The notes beneath the pieces are model-generated. The model saw nothing but the letters and a program-made list of their open reading frames with translations, was not told where the DNA came from and ran no database searches. Of a stretch of DNA of 64,000 nucleotides, positions 32,808 to 41,400 are shown piece by piece (position 1 is the stretch's first letter; each line of letters begins with the position of its first letter). The stretch comes from Pseudolachnospira sp051055405. GTDB lineage: Bacteria; Bacillota; Clostridia; Lachnospirales; Lachnospiraceae. The DNA lies in contig NZ_CP167068.1 in assembly GCF_051055405.1 (NCBI RefSeq), positions 434,001 through 498,000 of the forward strand. Direction: 5' to 3'. The position numbers were made by a program, and so were the translations under genes.

Positions 32808-33072
32808 CCCAGGAGCGCTGGCGGTATTGACCGTAGTGCTGATTTTGTTGTGCGTTTTGACCACTCATACGAATAAACTGAAGGCTACCGATGCGGATTA
32901 TGCCGCCAAGGTAGCGGCGCTCTCCGCGGAAGTAGAAGAAGAATCCAAACGTGCCGAGGAGTTGGAAGAATACCAGGTGTACGTCCAGACCAAACAATAT
33001 ATTGAGAAAGTAGCCAGAGAGAAGCTTGGCCTGGTGAACCCGAACGAGGCGATTGTAAAACCGAATGAGTAG
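32770..33072 (+). CDS. divIC: DivIC/FtsB-family septum formation protein
   Basis: A 100-residue bitopic protein: a short basic N-terminus, one membrane helix (ALAVLTVVLILLCVLTT), an extracytoplasmic coiled coil (KVAALSAEVEEESKRAEELE) and the conserved VAREKLGLVNPNE. It partners FtsL and DivIB in the divisome. The start lies 38 bases inside yabQ, a conserved arrangement in this block. The terminator follows directly. Confidence 0.92.
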   Translation: MKRYQKKKSRWNNPGALAVLTVVLILLCVLTTHTNKLKATDADYAAKVAALSAEVEEESKRAEELEEYQVYVQTKQYIEKVAREKLGLVNPNEAIVKPNE

Positions 33073-33078
33073 AAAGAG

Positions 33079-33115
33079 AAGACCCAAAAGTCATTTTGAC
33101 AGAGGGTCTTTTTTA
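33079..33115 (+). terminator. Terminator after divIC
   Basis: AAGACCC (33079-33085) and GGGTCTT (33104-33110), then TTTTTATT. Confidence 0.8.
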
Positions 33116-33141
33116 TTTCATAGGATTCAGGTATCAAAAAG

Positions 33142-33208
33142 TGTCGAAACATTCTGTTTCTTCGACACTTCCGTTTGACAGACTTTGCGCTGGAACTTGT
33201 CTTATAAT
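33142..33208 (+). promoter_or_regulatory. Spo0A-type promoter of spoIIE
   Basis: Two inverted TGTCGAA boxes (33142-33148, and as TTCGACA at 33161-33167) precede TTGACA at 33175-33180 and TATAAT at 33203-33208. The -35/-10 spacer is 22 bp, too long for normal sigma-A use but typical of Spo0A-activated promoters such as Bacillus spoIIE and spoIIG. Confidence 0.7.
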
Positions 33209-33239
33209 CATTCCCGATAGTATAAGGGAGGAATCGGGT

Positions 33240-34736
33240 ATGGATAAGATCGGTATGTTCGCTGTGCTTTTGTTCGCGTATATGATTGGGATTTTGGCAG
33301 GGGTTCTCTATGTTCGAAGCGGGCGGAAAAGCTGGAAGAAGACTGTGCTTTGGAAGAGTCGCTACCGGGAATACGCGGCGGAACGTCAGCTAAAAGAGCG
33401 GGCGAGAGCGTTTCACCGTCTTTCAGCAGCGTTTCGGGAGAGCGGAAGCAGCAGCTATGAGCGGGTGACGAGAGAGATCGCGGCTACGGCGCTGGCGGAG
33501 ACCACCAGCAAAGTCTGCGAGGCCTGCGGAGGCTGCCACCTTGGCCGGATGCAGCTCCAGAAAGACGCCTACTATCTTCAGTATCTGATGAATTCCTTTG
33601 TAAAAAACGGGCGGGTGGACAATGAGGACATGCCTCGGATTTTCTCGGAAACTTGTTGTGAATCCGAATTGTACATAGAAGAATTAAACGAAGAACTGGG
33701 GCGCGGACAGCTTCAGATTGATTGGAAAACTCGGTTTTTAGAAGGCCGGGAGGCGGTATCCGCACAGTTTGCAGAGATGGAAGGGATGTTGGAGGAGCTG
33801 GCAGACCAGACCGACGAGCAGGAAGACGTAACGGATCGCTGGGAGAAAAAGTTAAAAAAGGAATGCCATAAGTTAGGGCTTGCGATGAACCGCTGCTTTG
33901 TCGAGCAGGATGCGGAAGGGAAGCTGCAGGTCCATCTTCAAGTACAGACCGCGGGCCGCCATTGTATTCCGTCCAAAGAGGTGACGGAAGCCGTCGGCAA
34001 GCTGATGAAAAGAGAAATGCGTCTGGAGATCGGCAGTAAATCCGTGGTGGGAAAGGAGAACAGCCGTCTGGTTTTGATGGAAGAGCCGGAGTTTGGCATT
34101 TGCTATGGCGTTGCCCGCGCAGTCAAAGAGGGAAGCGAGGTTTCAGGGGATAATTATTCTGCCATGGAGCTGCCGGGTGGGAACTATCTGTTATGCCTGT
34201 CTGACGGGATGGGGTCCGGCCATTTGGCTGCCGCTGAGAGTGAGTCTGTGGTGGAGCTAGCGGAGCAATTGACCGGAGCAGGATTTTCTTTGGAAAATAC
34301 GGTGAAGCTGATGAACTCCGTGCTGCTCCTACGGGAAGGGGAGCAGCGTCCGGCCACCTTGGACATTCACATCCTGGATCTGCATACCGGAGAGATACGA
34401 AGCAGGAAACAGGGCGCGGCCGCTACGTTTTTAAAGCAGGGGGAACAGATTTCTCTTTTGGAATCGGCGGACGCTCCCATCGGATGGAGCGCGTCGCTGC
34501 TTTCTGAGGAGCAGGTGAATAAGGTCTCCGAAGGCGGGATTTTGGTTCTGGTGACCGATGGTGTGGTGGAGGCTCTGCCAGGCGCGGAAAAAGAAGAATT
34601 TTTGATGGAAATTCTCCGGCGGATGAAGGAGGGGAGCCCTCAGACCATGGCGGACGCCATTTTGTCGCTGGCGGCCGGATCGGAAGCGCCGCGGGATGAT
34701 ATGACGGTTTTGGTGGCCCAGATTACGAGACGGTAG
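33240..34736 (+). CDS. spoIIE: SpoIIE-like PP2C phosphatase with a single membrane segment
   Basis: A 498-residue protein. SpoIIE dephosphorylates SpoIIAA and so activates sigma-F in the forespore. Residues 5-24 form one membrane segment (MFAVLLFAYMIGILAGVLYV), residues 25-290 are a regulatory region with a Cys-rich spot (VCEACGGCHLGRMQLQ), and the C-terminal PP2C domain carries GDNYSAMEL, LCLSDGMGSG near residue 320, LVTDGVVEAL near residue 440 and DDMTVLV at the end. Bacillus SpoIIE is about 827 residues with ten membrane helices; that domain is missing here. The ATG at 33240 follows GGGAGGA. Position before tilS-hpt-ftsH is conserved. Confidence 0.88.
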   Translation: MDKIGMFAVLLFAYMIGILAGVLYVRSGRKSWKKTVLWKSRYREYAAERQLKERARAFHRLSAAFRESGSSSYERVTREIAATALAETTSKVCEACGGCHLGRMQLQKDAYYLQYLMNSFVKNGRVDNEDMPRIFSETCCESELYIEELNEELGRGQLQIDWKTRFLEGREAVSAQFAEMEGMLEELADQTDEQEDVTDRWEKKLKKECHKLGLAMNRCFVEQDAEGKLQVHLQVQTAGRHCIPSKEVTEAVGKLMKREMRLEIGSKSVVGKENSRLVLMEEPEFGICYGVARAVKEGSEVSGDNYSAMELPGGNYLLCLSDGMGSGHLAAAESESVVELAEQLTGAGFSLENTVKLMNSVLLLREGEQRPATLDIHILDLHTGEIRSRKQGAAATFLKQGEQISLLESADAPIGWSASLLSEEQVNKVSEGGILVLVTDGVVEALPGAEKEEFLMEILRRMKEGSPQTMADAILSLAAGSEAPRDDMTVLVAQITRR

Positions 34737-34739
34737 GGG

Positions 34740-34768
34740 TTGATTTCATCCTTTTTTTTCCGTATAAT
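34740..34768 (+). promoter_or_regulatory. Promoter directly at the tilS start
   Basis: TTGATT at 34740-34745, a 17-bp spacer and TATAAT at 34763-34768. The expected transcription start falls on or next to the ATG at 34775, and no ribosome site is visible, so tilS may be read from a leaderless mRNA. Confidence 0.5.
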
Positions 34769-34774
34769 AAACCC

Positions 34775-36118
34775 ATGATGGAAGAATTGATTCAGAAAGT
34801 AAGCCGGTGGGTCCGGCAGCAAAATTTATTGGAGCAGGGAGACCAGGTGACCGTTGGCGTTAGCGGCGGCGCCGATTCGGTCTGTCTGCTTCTGTGTCTC
34901 TCGGAGCTGGCAGAAAAATTGGGGATTCGCGTAAGCGCTGTTCATGTCCACCATGGGCTTCGAGGAAATGACGCGGACTTAGATGAACGTTTTGTCCAGG
35001 ATCTTTGTAAGGATCTCGGCATTCCTTGCATCTGCCGCCGGGCGGATGTGGCGGCATTGGCGGCCAGGCGGAAGATTTCTGTGGAAGAGGCAGGGCGTCT
35101 GGCGCGCTATGAGATTTTGCGCCAGGAGGCAAAGGGCGGTAAAATTGCCGTGGCGCACCACCAGGGCGATCAGGCGGAGACGGTTCTTTGGAACCTGTTC
35201 CGCGGGAGCGGGATCAAGGGGGCGGCTGGCATGGCGCCGAAAAATGGAGATGTTATCCGGCCTCTTCTTACTTGTACGAGGGCGGAGATTGAGACATTTT
35301 TGCGAGGGCGCGGGCAGAGCTTTCGAGAAGATGCAACCAATCAGGATTTGTGCTATACGAGAAACCGGATACGAAACCAGATTCTTCCTTTGGCGAAAGA
35401 GGCGGTCAATTGCCGTGCGGAGGAACATCTGGCGGCTTTTGCCGCGGGGGCGCGGGAGGTGGACCAGCTTTTAGATGAGCTGGCAAAGGAGGCGCTGATT
35501 TCATGTGAGCAAAAGGACGATCATATTCTTCTTCCTTCCGATCTGCTTTTGGAAAAGCCGGCCGTGTTAGGAAAGCGGGTTTTACTTTTTGCCATCGAGG
35601 TGGTCGTAAAAAGCCGCCGGGATATCGGGGCGGCCCATCTGAATGCAGTGTGGGAGCTTTTGAAAAAGCCAGTGGGAAGCCGTGTTTGTCTTCCAGGAGG
35701 CTTTTTCGCGAAGCGGGAGTACCGGGGGCTTACCATTGGGAAAGAGCGGCAGGAGGAATCGGAACCTTTGCTTCCCGAAGTGAAATTTTGCGAGATAGAC
35801 GCAAAAGATTTTGGGAAAATCAGGGAAAACAGGTATACGAAATGCTTTGATTATGATAAAATGAAAAATAACGCTGTCTTGCGTTTTCGTCAGGAAGGCG
35901 ACTACCTGGAACTTCCGGGCGGGGGACGTAAGACCTTGCGTCGATATATGATTGATGAGAAAATTCCGGCCGAGGAGCGGGGGCGGATTCCGGTGCTGGC
36001 GGACGGCAGTCATGTGCTTTGGATCGTTGGATACCGGGAAAGCGCCGCGTGCCAGGTGACAAAAGACACAGAGCGAATTCTGTGTGTGACAGTAGGAGGA
36101 GAAGAACATGGAACATAA
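34775..36118 (+). CDS. tilS: tRNA(Ile)-lysidine synthetase
   Basis: A 447-residue enzyme that converts C34 of the AUA-reading isoleucine tRNA to lysidine, using ATP and lysine. The PP-loop SGGADS is at residues 30-35, followed by VHVHHGLRGNDADLDE, GHHQGDQAET-like AVAHHQGDQAETVL and RNRIRNQILP. The C-terminal substrate-binding domain begins near residue 370 (RFRQEGDYLEL). No Shine-Dalgarno sequence precedes the ATG. It overlaps hpt by 11 bases. The order spoIIE-tilS-hpt-ftsH matches Bacillus. Confidence 0.95.
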   Translation: MMEELIQKVSRWVRQQNLLEQGDQVTVGVSGGADSVCLLLCLSELAEKLGIRVSAVHVHHGLRGNDADLDERFVQDLCKDLGIPCICRRADVAALAARRKISVEEAGRLARYEILRQEAKGGKIAVAHHQGDQAETVLWNLFRGSGIKGAAGMAPKNGDVIRPLLTCTRAEIETFLRGRGQSFREDATNQDLCYTRNRIRNQILPLAKEAVNCRAEEHLAAFAAGAREVDQLLDELAKEALISCEQKDDHILLPSDLLLEKPAVLGKRVLLFAIEVVVKSRRDIGAAHLNAVWELLKKPVGSRVCLPGGFFAKREYRGLTIGKERQEESEPLLPEVKFCEIDAKDFGKIRENRYTKCFDYDKMKNNAVLRFRQEGDYLELPGGGRKTLRRYMIDEKIPAEERGRIPVLADGSHVLWIVGYRESAACQVTKDTERILCVTVGGEEHGT

Positions 36119-36635
36119 GATCCGCGTTTTAATTTCAGAAGAGGACGTCGACCGCCGGATCGCGGAGATCGCCGCCGAGATCAGCAGGGATTATGCGGGA
36201 AAGAGCGTACATCTGCTTTGTATTTTAAAGGGAAGCATCTTTTTTACCTGTGAATTGGCGAAGCGGCTGACGGTACCGGTTACGCTGGATTTTATGAGTT
36301 GTTCCAGTTATGGGTCTGGTACGGTGTCCAAGGGAATTGTACGGTTGGTTAAAGACCTGGATGAACCCATCGAAGGCCGGGATGTGATTATCGTGGAAGA
36401 TATCATTGATTCCGGAAATACGCTGTCCTACCTGGTGGAGATGATGAAGGGAAGAAAACCGGCCAGCTTAAAGCTTTGTACTCTTTTGGATAAGCCGTCC
36501 CGCCGGGTACATCATGAGGTACAGGTGAATTATACTTGTTTTTCCATCGAGGATTTATTTGTCGTCGGTTATGGGCTGGACTATGATCAGCACTACCGGA
36601 ATTTGCCGTATATCGGCGTGATTGAAAATGTATAA
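36108..36635 (+). CDS. hpt: Hypoxanthine phosphoribosyltransferase
   Basis: A 175-residue purine-salvage enzyme that makes IMP or GMP from hypoxanthine or guanine and PRPP. The PRPP-binding motif is VIIVEDIIDSGNTL near residue 98, with LLCILKGSIFF upstream and YGLDYDQHYRNLPYIG at the C-terminus. AGGAGGAG precedes the ATG inside the tilS end. It forms an operon with tilS and ftsH. Confidence 0.97.
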   Translation: MEHKIRVLISEEDVDRRIAEIAAEISRDYAGKSVHLLCILKGSIFFTCELAKRLTVPVTLDFMSCSSYGSGTVSKGIVRLVKDLDEPIEGRDVIIVEDIIDSGNTLSYLVEMMKGRKPASLKLCTLLDKPSRRVHHEVQVNYTCFSIEDLFVVGYGLDYDQHYRNLPYIGVIENV

Positions 36636-36653
36636 AGTAAAGGAGATAGGATT

Positions 36654-38468
36654 TTGAATTCAACGAGAAGACCGGGCGCAGGTTTATATATTATGCCGTT
36701 GCTGTTAGCGATGCTGGTCATGATGATGTTTAGCGGCGTCTTTGGCGGACAGGATGCGGCGCAGGGGACGGTCGCAGAGTTTGAACGAGCGGCAAAGGAG
36801 CGCCAGCTGACGCAGGTAGTGATCAAGCAGAATCCGGAGACCCCGACCGGGCAGGTCAACTATACGCTGGCGGGTGGAACGGTGAAATATATCTATGTTT
36901 CCGACGTTAACGTAGTGCAGGAGATGCTGCAGCAGGAAGACGTGGATTATACGCTCCAGGATGTGACCGAAGGCATTGATCTTTTGTCCATAATCTCCAT
37001 CGGAATCAGCGCGATCTTGCTGATTATTCTGGTGATGGTTATTTTCAGGAATAATTCCCAGGGCGGCGCCAATAATAAAATGATGAACTTTGGCAAGAGC
37101 CGGGCGATTATGGTGACCAACAGCAATATTAATTTTGAGAATGTGGCCGGTTTGCAGGAGGAAAAGGAAGATCTGGCGGAAATCGTGGATTTCTTAAAGG
37201 ATCCGGCTAAATATACCCGCATCGGCGCACGGATTCCCAAGGGAGTCCTTTTGGTAGGCCCTCCCGGAACGGGAAAAACATTGATGGCAAAGGCCATCGC
37301 CGGCGAAGCGGGGGTTCCCTTTTTCAGCATTTCCGGTTCGGATTTTGTAGAGATGTTCGTCGGCGTCGGCGCGTCCCGTGTCCGGGATCTCTTTGCGGAG
37401 GCAAAGAAGAACAGTCCCTGTATCGTATTTATCGATGAGATCGACGCCGTAGCGCGCCGCCGTGGTACGGGTATGGGCGGCGGACATGACGAGCGGGAGC
37501 AGACGCTGAATCAGCTTTTGGTGGAGATGGACGGTTTTGGTGTCAATGCGGGCATCATTGTGATGGCGGCTACCAACCGGGTCGACATTTTGGATCCGGC
37601 GATCATGCGTCCCGGACGTTTTGACCGGAAGATCGGCGTGGCCCGTCCGGATGTCCGAGGCCGCGAGGCGATTTTGAAGGTTCACTCTAAGGAAAAGCCT
37701 CTGGGAGAAGATGTGGATTTGAGCCGGATTGCCCAGACGACGGCAGGATTTTCCGGTGCAGACCTGGAGAACTTGATGAATGAAGCGGCGATTGTGACGG
37801 CGAAGGATGGCAGGAGTTTTATCTGCCAGGCGGATATCGACCAGGCTTTTGTAAAAGTGGGGCTGGGAGCGGAGAAAAAGAGCCGTCTGATCTCGGAGAA
37901 AGAGAAGAAGATCACGGCCTATCACGAGTCGGGGCATGCGCTTTTGTTTCATTTGCTGCCGGACGTGGGACCGGTGCATACCGTCTCCATTATTCCCACG
38001 GGGATTGGAGCGGCAGGATATACGATGCCTTTGCCGGAAAAAGACGAGATGTTCTTGACAAAGGGCAAGATGGAGCAGGAAATTATGGTTTCTTTGGGAG
38101 GCCGGATTGCGGAGGAACTGATCTTTCAGGATATCACCACCGGCGCTTCTCAGGATATTAAGCAGGCGACCAATCTGGCAAAAAATATGGTGACCCAGTA
38201 TGGGATGTCCGATCGGGTTGGCATGATTCATTGCGGAGATGATGAATCCGAAGTCTTTATCGGCCGGGATTTGGCCCACAGCCGCGGATATGGCGAGGGA
38301 ATGGCCACGATGATCGATGAGGAGATCAAGCGGATCATTGATCAGAATTATGAAAAGGCCAAGGCGATGATCGAAGAACATCTGGATGTGCTCCATAAGT
38401 GCGCCGCTCTTTTGCTGGAAAAGGAGAAGATTGGTCAGGCGGAATTTGAAGCATTATTTGAGTCATGA
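36654..38468 (+). CDS. ftsH: ATP-dependent zinc metalloprotease FtsH
   Basis: A 604-residue membrane AAA protease that removes damaged membrane and regulatory proteins. Two membrane segments (residues 12-28 and about 105-125) flank a small external domain. The AAA module has GPPGTGKT at residues 202-209, Walker B IVFIDEIDA, and the SRH NRVDILDPAIMRPGRFDRK. The zinc site is HESGH at residues 424-428. It starts at TTG with AAGGAG upstream. It overlaps the GH13 gene by four bases. Confidence 0.96.
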   Translation: MNSTRRPGAGLYIMPLLLAMLVMMMFSGVFGGQDAAQGTVAEFERAAKERQLTQVVIKQNPETPTGQVNYTLAGGTVKYIYVSDVNVVQEMLQQEDVDYTLQDVTEGIDLLSIISIGISAILLIILVMVIFRNNSQGGANNKMMNFGKSRAIMVTNSNINFENVAGLQEEKEDLAEIVDFLKDPAKYTRIGARIPKGVLLVGPPGTGKTLMAKAIAGEAGVPFFSISGSDFVEMFVGVGASRVRDLFAEAKKNSPCIVFIDEIDAVARRRGTGMGGGHDEREQTLNQLLVEMDGFGVNAGIIVMAATNRVDILDPAIMRPGRFDRKIGVARPDVRGREAILKVHSKEKPLGEDVDLSRIAQTTAGFSGADLENLMNEAAIVTAKDGRSFICQADIDQAFVKVGLGAEKKSRLISEKEKKITAYHESGHALLFHLLPDVGPVHTVSIIPTGIGAAGYTMPLPEKDEMFLTKGKMEQEIMVSLGGRIAEELIFQDITTGASQDIKQATNLAKNMVTQYGMSDRVGMIHCGDDESEVFIGRDLAHSRGYGEGMATMIDEEIKRIIDQNYEKAKAMIEEHLDVLHKCAALLLEKEKIGQAEFEALFES

Positions 38469-40486
38469 CGGAGAATAGAAGATTTTACTTTAGCGATGAA
38501 ACAGAGAATTTCCGCCGGCCCGCAGAGCCGGCGGAAGGAGAGAGGGTCGTCCTTCGGCTGCGCGCCGTGAAGGACGATTCTTTTCATGCCTGGGTGATTT
38601 CAACCAGCGGTCGGATGGTGATGAAACCGGCCGAATCGGAAGGGAAATTTGTTTTTTATGAGGCGGAAATTCCGGCTTTCACCGGTTGCTTTGCTTATCT
38701 ATTTCAGATTCAGGATGCAGAAGGGACGGTTTATTATGGAAAGCATGGGCTGCAAACCAGCCCAGATTTTTCTTCCGCCTTTCGGATGGAACCGGGATTT
38801 TTGGTCCCGGAGTGGTGTAAGGGCGCGGTGATTTACCAGATTTTCGTGGATCGGTTTTGCAATGGAGATCAGAAAAATGATGTAGAAGAGCGGGAATATT
38901 TCTACCTGGAGGGCGGATGCGCTCATCGGGTCTCCGATTGGAATACCCTGCCGGAACCGCTGGACGTCCGGAACTTTTATGGCGGAGATTTACAGGGGGT
39001 TTGGGATAAGCTGGATTATCTCCAATACCTTGGCGTAGAAGTCCTGTATTTTAATCCGCTTTTTGTCTCCCCTTCCAATCACAAATACGATACGCAGGAT
39101 TACGATCATATTGACCCTCATTTTGGCAAAATTGTGGTGGATGGTGGTGAAACGCTGCCGGAAGGGGCAGATTCGAACCGGCAGGCGACAAAATATATCC
39201 TGCGGACGACAACGCCGGAAAATTTGGAAGCATCCGACGCCTTTTTTGCGGATTTTGTAAAGGAAGCCCATCGGCGCGGCCTGCGGGTGATTTTGGATGG
39301 TGTGTTTAATCACTGTGGGTCGTTCCACAAATGGATGGATCGGGAAGCGTTTTACCAGGGGCGTTTTGGATATGAGCCGGGCGCCTATGGCCACCCGGAT
39401 AGCCCATACCGGAGTTTTTTTCGATTTGGCCCGGCGGAAAGCTTTGAGTGCTGGTGGGGGATGAAGACCTTGCCCAAATTGAATTATGAGGGAGATTCCT
39501 ATCTCAAAGAAGAAATTCTGCGAATTGCAAAAAAGTGGGTGTCCCCTCCCTACTGCGCCGATGGATGGCGCTTAGATGTGGCGGCGGATCTAGGACATAG
39601 CGAGGAGACCAACCATGGGTTTTGGCGGGACTTCCGGCAGGCGGTGAAGACGGCGAATCCAGAGGCAGTGATTTTGGCGGAGCATTACGGGGACATTTCT
39701 CCGTGGATGGATGGAAAGCAATGGGATACGGTGATGAACTATGACGCGTTTATGGAGCCGGTATCCTGGTTTTTCACTGGAATGGAAAAGCACAGCGATG
39801 GGTACCGGAAAGATCTTTTGGGAAATGGAGAGGCATTTTGGGACGCGATGATTCAAAATATGGCCCGTTTTCCCTATGGAAGTCTTCACAGCGCCATGAA
39901 TCAATTGGATAATCACGATCATTCCCGGTTTGTCACGCGTACTTCTCAGCGCGTGGGGAGGCTGAACCGGGGAGGTGTCGATACCGCGGCTCAGTCGATC
40001 TGCCTTGGTATCTGCCGGGAGGCAGCCGTGCTTCAAATGACTTGGCCGGGAGCGCCGACGCTGTATTATGGGGATGAGACCGCTCTCCCTGGGTGGACGG
40101 ATCCAGACAGCCGCCGCCCGTTTCCCTGGGGAAAAGAAAATTGGGAGATGATTGAGTTTTACCGGGAACTGATTCGAATCCACCGGGCCTCGCCTGCTTT
40201 AAAGAAGGGATCTCTGGTGCGGCTTTTGGGAGAATACCAGTTATTGTCCTATGGACGTTTTTTCGGGGAAGAACGGATGGTAATCTTGATTTACAATGGC
40301 GGGGAAGAACGGGAGGCGGAGATTCCAGTGGAGCTTTTGGGTGGAAAACAGCCAAAGGCATTGGTGCGTTTGATGGAGACCGGCGAGAACGGTTACAATA
40401 TCGGGGAGGCGCGCATTCCAGTTCGGCAGGGCAAGGCGGCGCTTCGCCTGCATCCGATGGAGGCGGCCATTTTCCGGGTAGATTAG
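38465..40486 (+). CDS. GH13 alpha-glycosidase (neopullulanase/cyclomaltodextrinase type)
   Basis: A 673-residue enzyme with an N-terminal beta-sandwich (residues 1-110) before the GH13 barrel, the plan of neopullulanases and cyclomaltodextrinases. Catalytic motifs are DGVFNHCG, DGWRLDVAADL (nucleophile Asp near 370), VILAEHYGD (acid Glu near 406) and LDNHDHSR (Asp near 485). It has no signal peptide, so it likely degrades imported maltodextrins in the cytosol. Coupling to ftsH by an ATGA overlap is unusual and may only reflect compact gene packing. Confidence 0.93.
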   Translation: MTENRRFYFSDETENFRRPAEPAEGERVVLRLRAVKDDSFHAWVISTSGRMVMKPAESEGKFVFYEAEIPAFTGCFAYLFQIQDAEGTVYYGKHGLQTSPDFSSAFRMEPGFLVPEWCKGAVIYQIFVDRFCNGDQKNDVEEREYFYLEGGCAHRVSDWNTLPEPLDVRNFYGGDLQGVWDKLDYLQYLGVEVLYFNPLFVSPSNHKYDTQDYDHIDPHFGKIVVDGGETLPEGADSNRQATKYILRTTTPENLEASDAFFADFVKEAHRRGLRVILDGVFNHCGSFHKWMDREAFYQGRFGYEPGAYGHPDSPYRSFFRFGPAESFECWWGMKTLPKLNYEGDSYLKEEILRIAKKWVSPPYCADGWRLDVAADLGHSEETNHGFWRDFRQAVKTANPEAVILAEHYGDISPWMDGKQWDTVMNYDAFMEPVSWFFTGMEKHSDGYRKDLLGNGEAFWDAMIQNMARFPYGSLHSAMNQLDNHDHSRFVTRTSQRVGRLNRGGVDTAAQSICLGICREAAVLQMTWPGAPTLYYGDETALPGWTDPDSRRPFPWGKENWEMIEFYRELIRIHRASPALKKGSLVRLLGEYQLLSYGRFFGEERMVILIYNGGEEREAEIPVELLGGKQPKALVRLMETGENGYNIGEARIPVRQGKAALRLHPMEAAIFRVD

Positions 40487-40505
40487 GGGAGAAAGGGGAA
40501 GACAC

Positions 40506-41006
40506 ATGTACGATGAACTGACAAAGAGCGACATTGAAAAGATGAAACAGGAGATCGAGTATCGAAAGCTAGTGGTTCGTAAACAAGCTTTAGAAGCGGT
40601 TAAAGAAGCCAGGGCCCACGGAGATCTCAGTGAAAATTTTGAATATCACGCGGCAAAGAAGGATAAGAATCAGAACGAAAGCCGGATTCGTTATCTGGAA
40701 CGGATGATCAAAACGGCAAAGATTGTCTCAGATGAATCACGGGATGACGAGGTGGGAATCAATAACACGGTGGAGGTCTACTTTGAGGATGACGATGAGA
40801 TAGATACCTTTAAGCTGGTTACCACCATCCGGGGAAATTCGTTAAAGGGCTATATCAGCACCGAATCGCCGCTGGGGCGCGCTTTATTGGGACATCGGGT
40901 TGGCGACCGGGTCTATGTGAAAGTAAATGAGACCGTCGGCTATTACGTGGAGATACGGTCGATTTCCAACACCGGCGACGAGGGCGATACGATACGAAAA
41001 TTTTAA
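40506..41006 (+). CDS. greA: GreA/GreB-family transcript cleavage factor
   Basis: A 166-residue factor that rescues backtracked RNA polymerase. The N-terminal coiled coil carries the conserved acidic tip (ARAHGDLSENFEYHAAKKDK), and the C-terminal domain has SPLGRALLGHRVGD. It lies 19 bases after the GH13 gene and shares its transcription unit. The C-terminal tail is slightly longer than in E. coli GreA. Confidence 0.92.
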   Translation: MYDELTKSDIEKMKQEIEYRKLVVRKQALEAVKEARAHGDLSENFEYHAAKKDKNQNESRIRYLERMIKTAKIVSDESRDDEVGINNTVEVYFEDDDEIDTFKLVTTIRGNSLKGYISTESPLGRALLGHRVGDRVYVKVNETVGYYVEIRSISNTGDEGDTIRKF

Positions 41007-41049
41007 AAAGGGCGAATGGGTCGGGAGTCTGCTTTTCCATGAATTTCAT

Positions 41050-41078
41050 TTGATTTTTTTCCTACAGTCACATATAAT
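41050..41078 (+). promoter_or_regulatory. Promoter of the AbrB/PIN toxin-antitoxin pair
   Basis: TTGATT at 41050-41055, a 17-bp spacer and TATAAT at 41073-41078. The next bases contain GGAAATCCATACTTTCC (41087-41103), an imperfect palindrome suited to autoregulation by the antitoxin. Confidence 0.6.
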
Positions 41079-41124
41079 ATAAGTAGGGAAATCCATACTT
41101 TCCATGCTTCAGGAGGTGAAAAAT

Positions 41125-41400
41125 ATGTTAGCAAAAGCTTTCGTTGACAACGCAAAGGTCATGGCAAAAGGACAGGTTACAATCCCAAAAGATGTCCGAG
41201 AAGTGCTTGGTGTGGCAAGTGGAGACCGTATTTCTTTTATTGTTGAGGGCAGCACTGTTCGCATTGTTAATTCCGCTGTTTATGCTATGCAGATGCTTCA
41301 GAGCGAAATGGCAGGTGAAGCAGAATCGTCCGGCCTCACATCTGACGATGATATTATGGCACTTGTAAAAGAATTGAGAAATGAGGACGAAAATGTATGA
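41125..41400 (+). CDS. AbrB/MazE-type antitoxin
   Basis: A 91-residue protein with an N-terminal AbrB/SpoVT DNA-binding domain (AKGQVTIPKDVREVLGVASG, DRISFIVEGSTVRIVN) and a helical acidic C-terminus that would wrap the toxin. The ATG at 41125 follows AGGAGGTG by 7 bases; the ATG at 41104 lacks a site. The stop overlaps the PIN gene by four bases. It is expected to repress its own promoter with the toxin. Confidence 0.88.
   Translation: MLAKAFVDNAKVMAKGQVTIPKDVREVLGVASGDRISFIVEGSTVRIVNSAVYAMQMLQSEMAGEAESSGLTSDDDIMALVKELRNEDENV

Noticed and set aside
33139..33170. Terminator hairpin before spoIIE
   Set aside because: The inverted repeat has no T-run and a separate good terminator ends divIC at 33079-33115; the Spo0A-box reading fits better.
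37194..38396. Minus-strand open frame of 400 codons inside ftsH
   Set aside because: Antisense shadow of a clearly coding, highly conserved gene.
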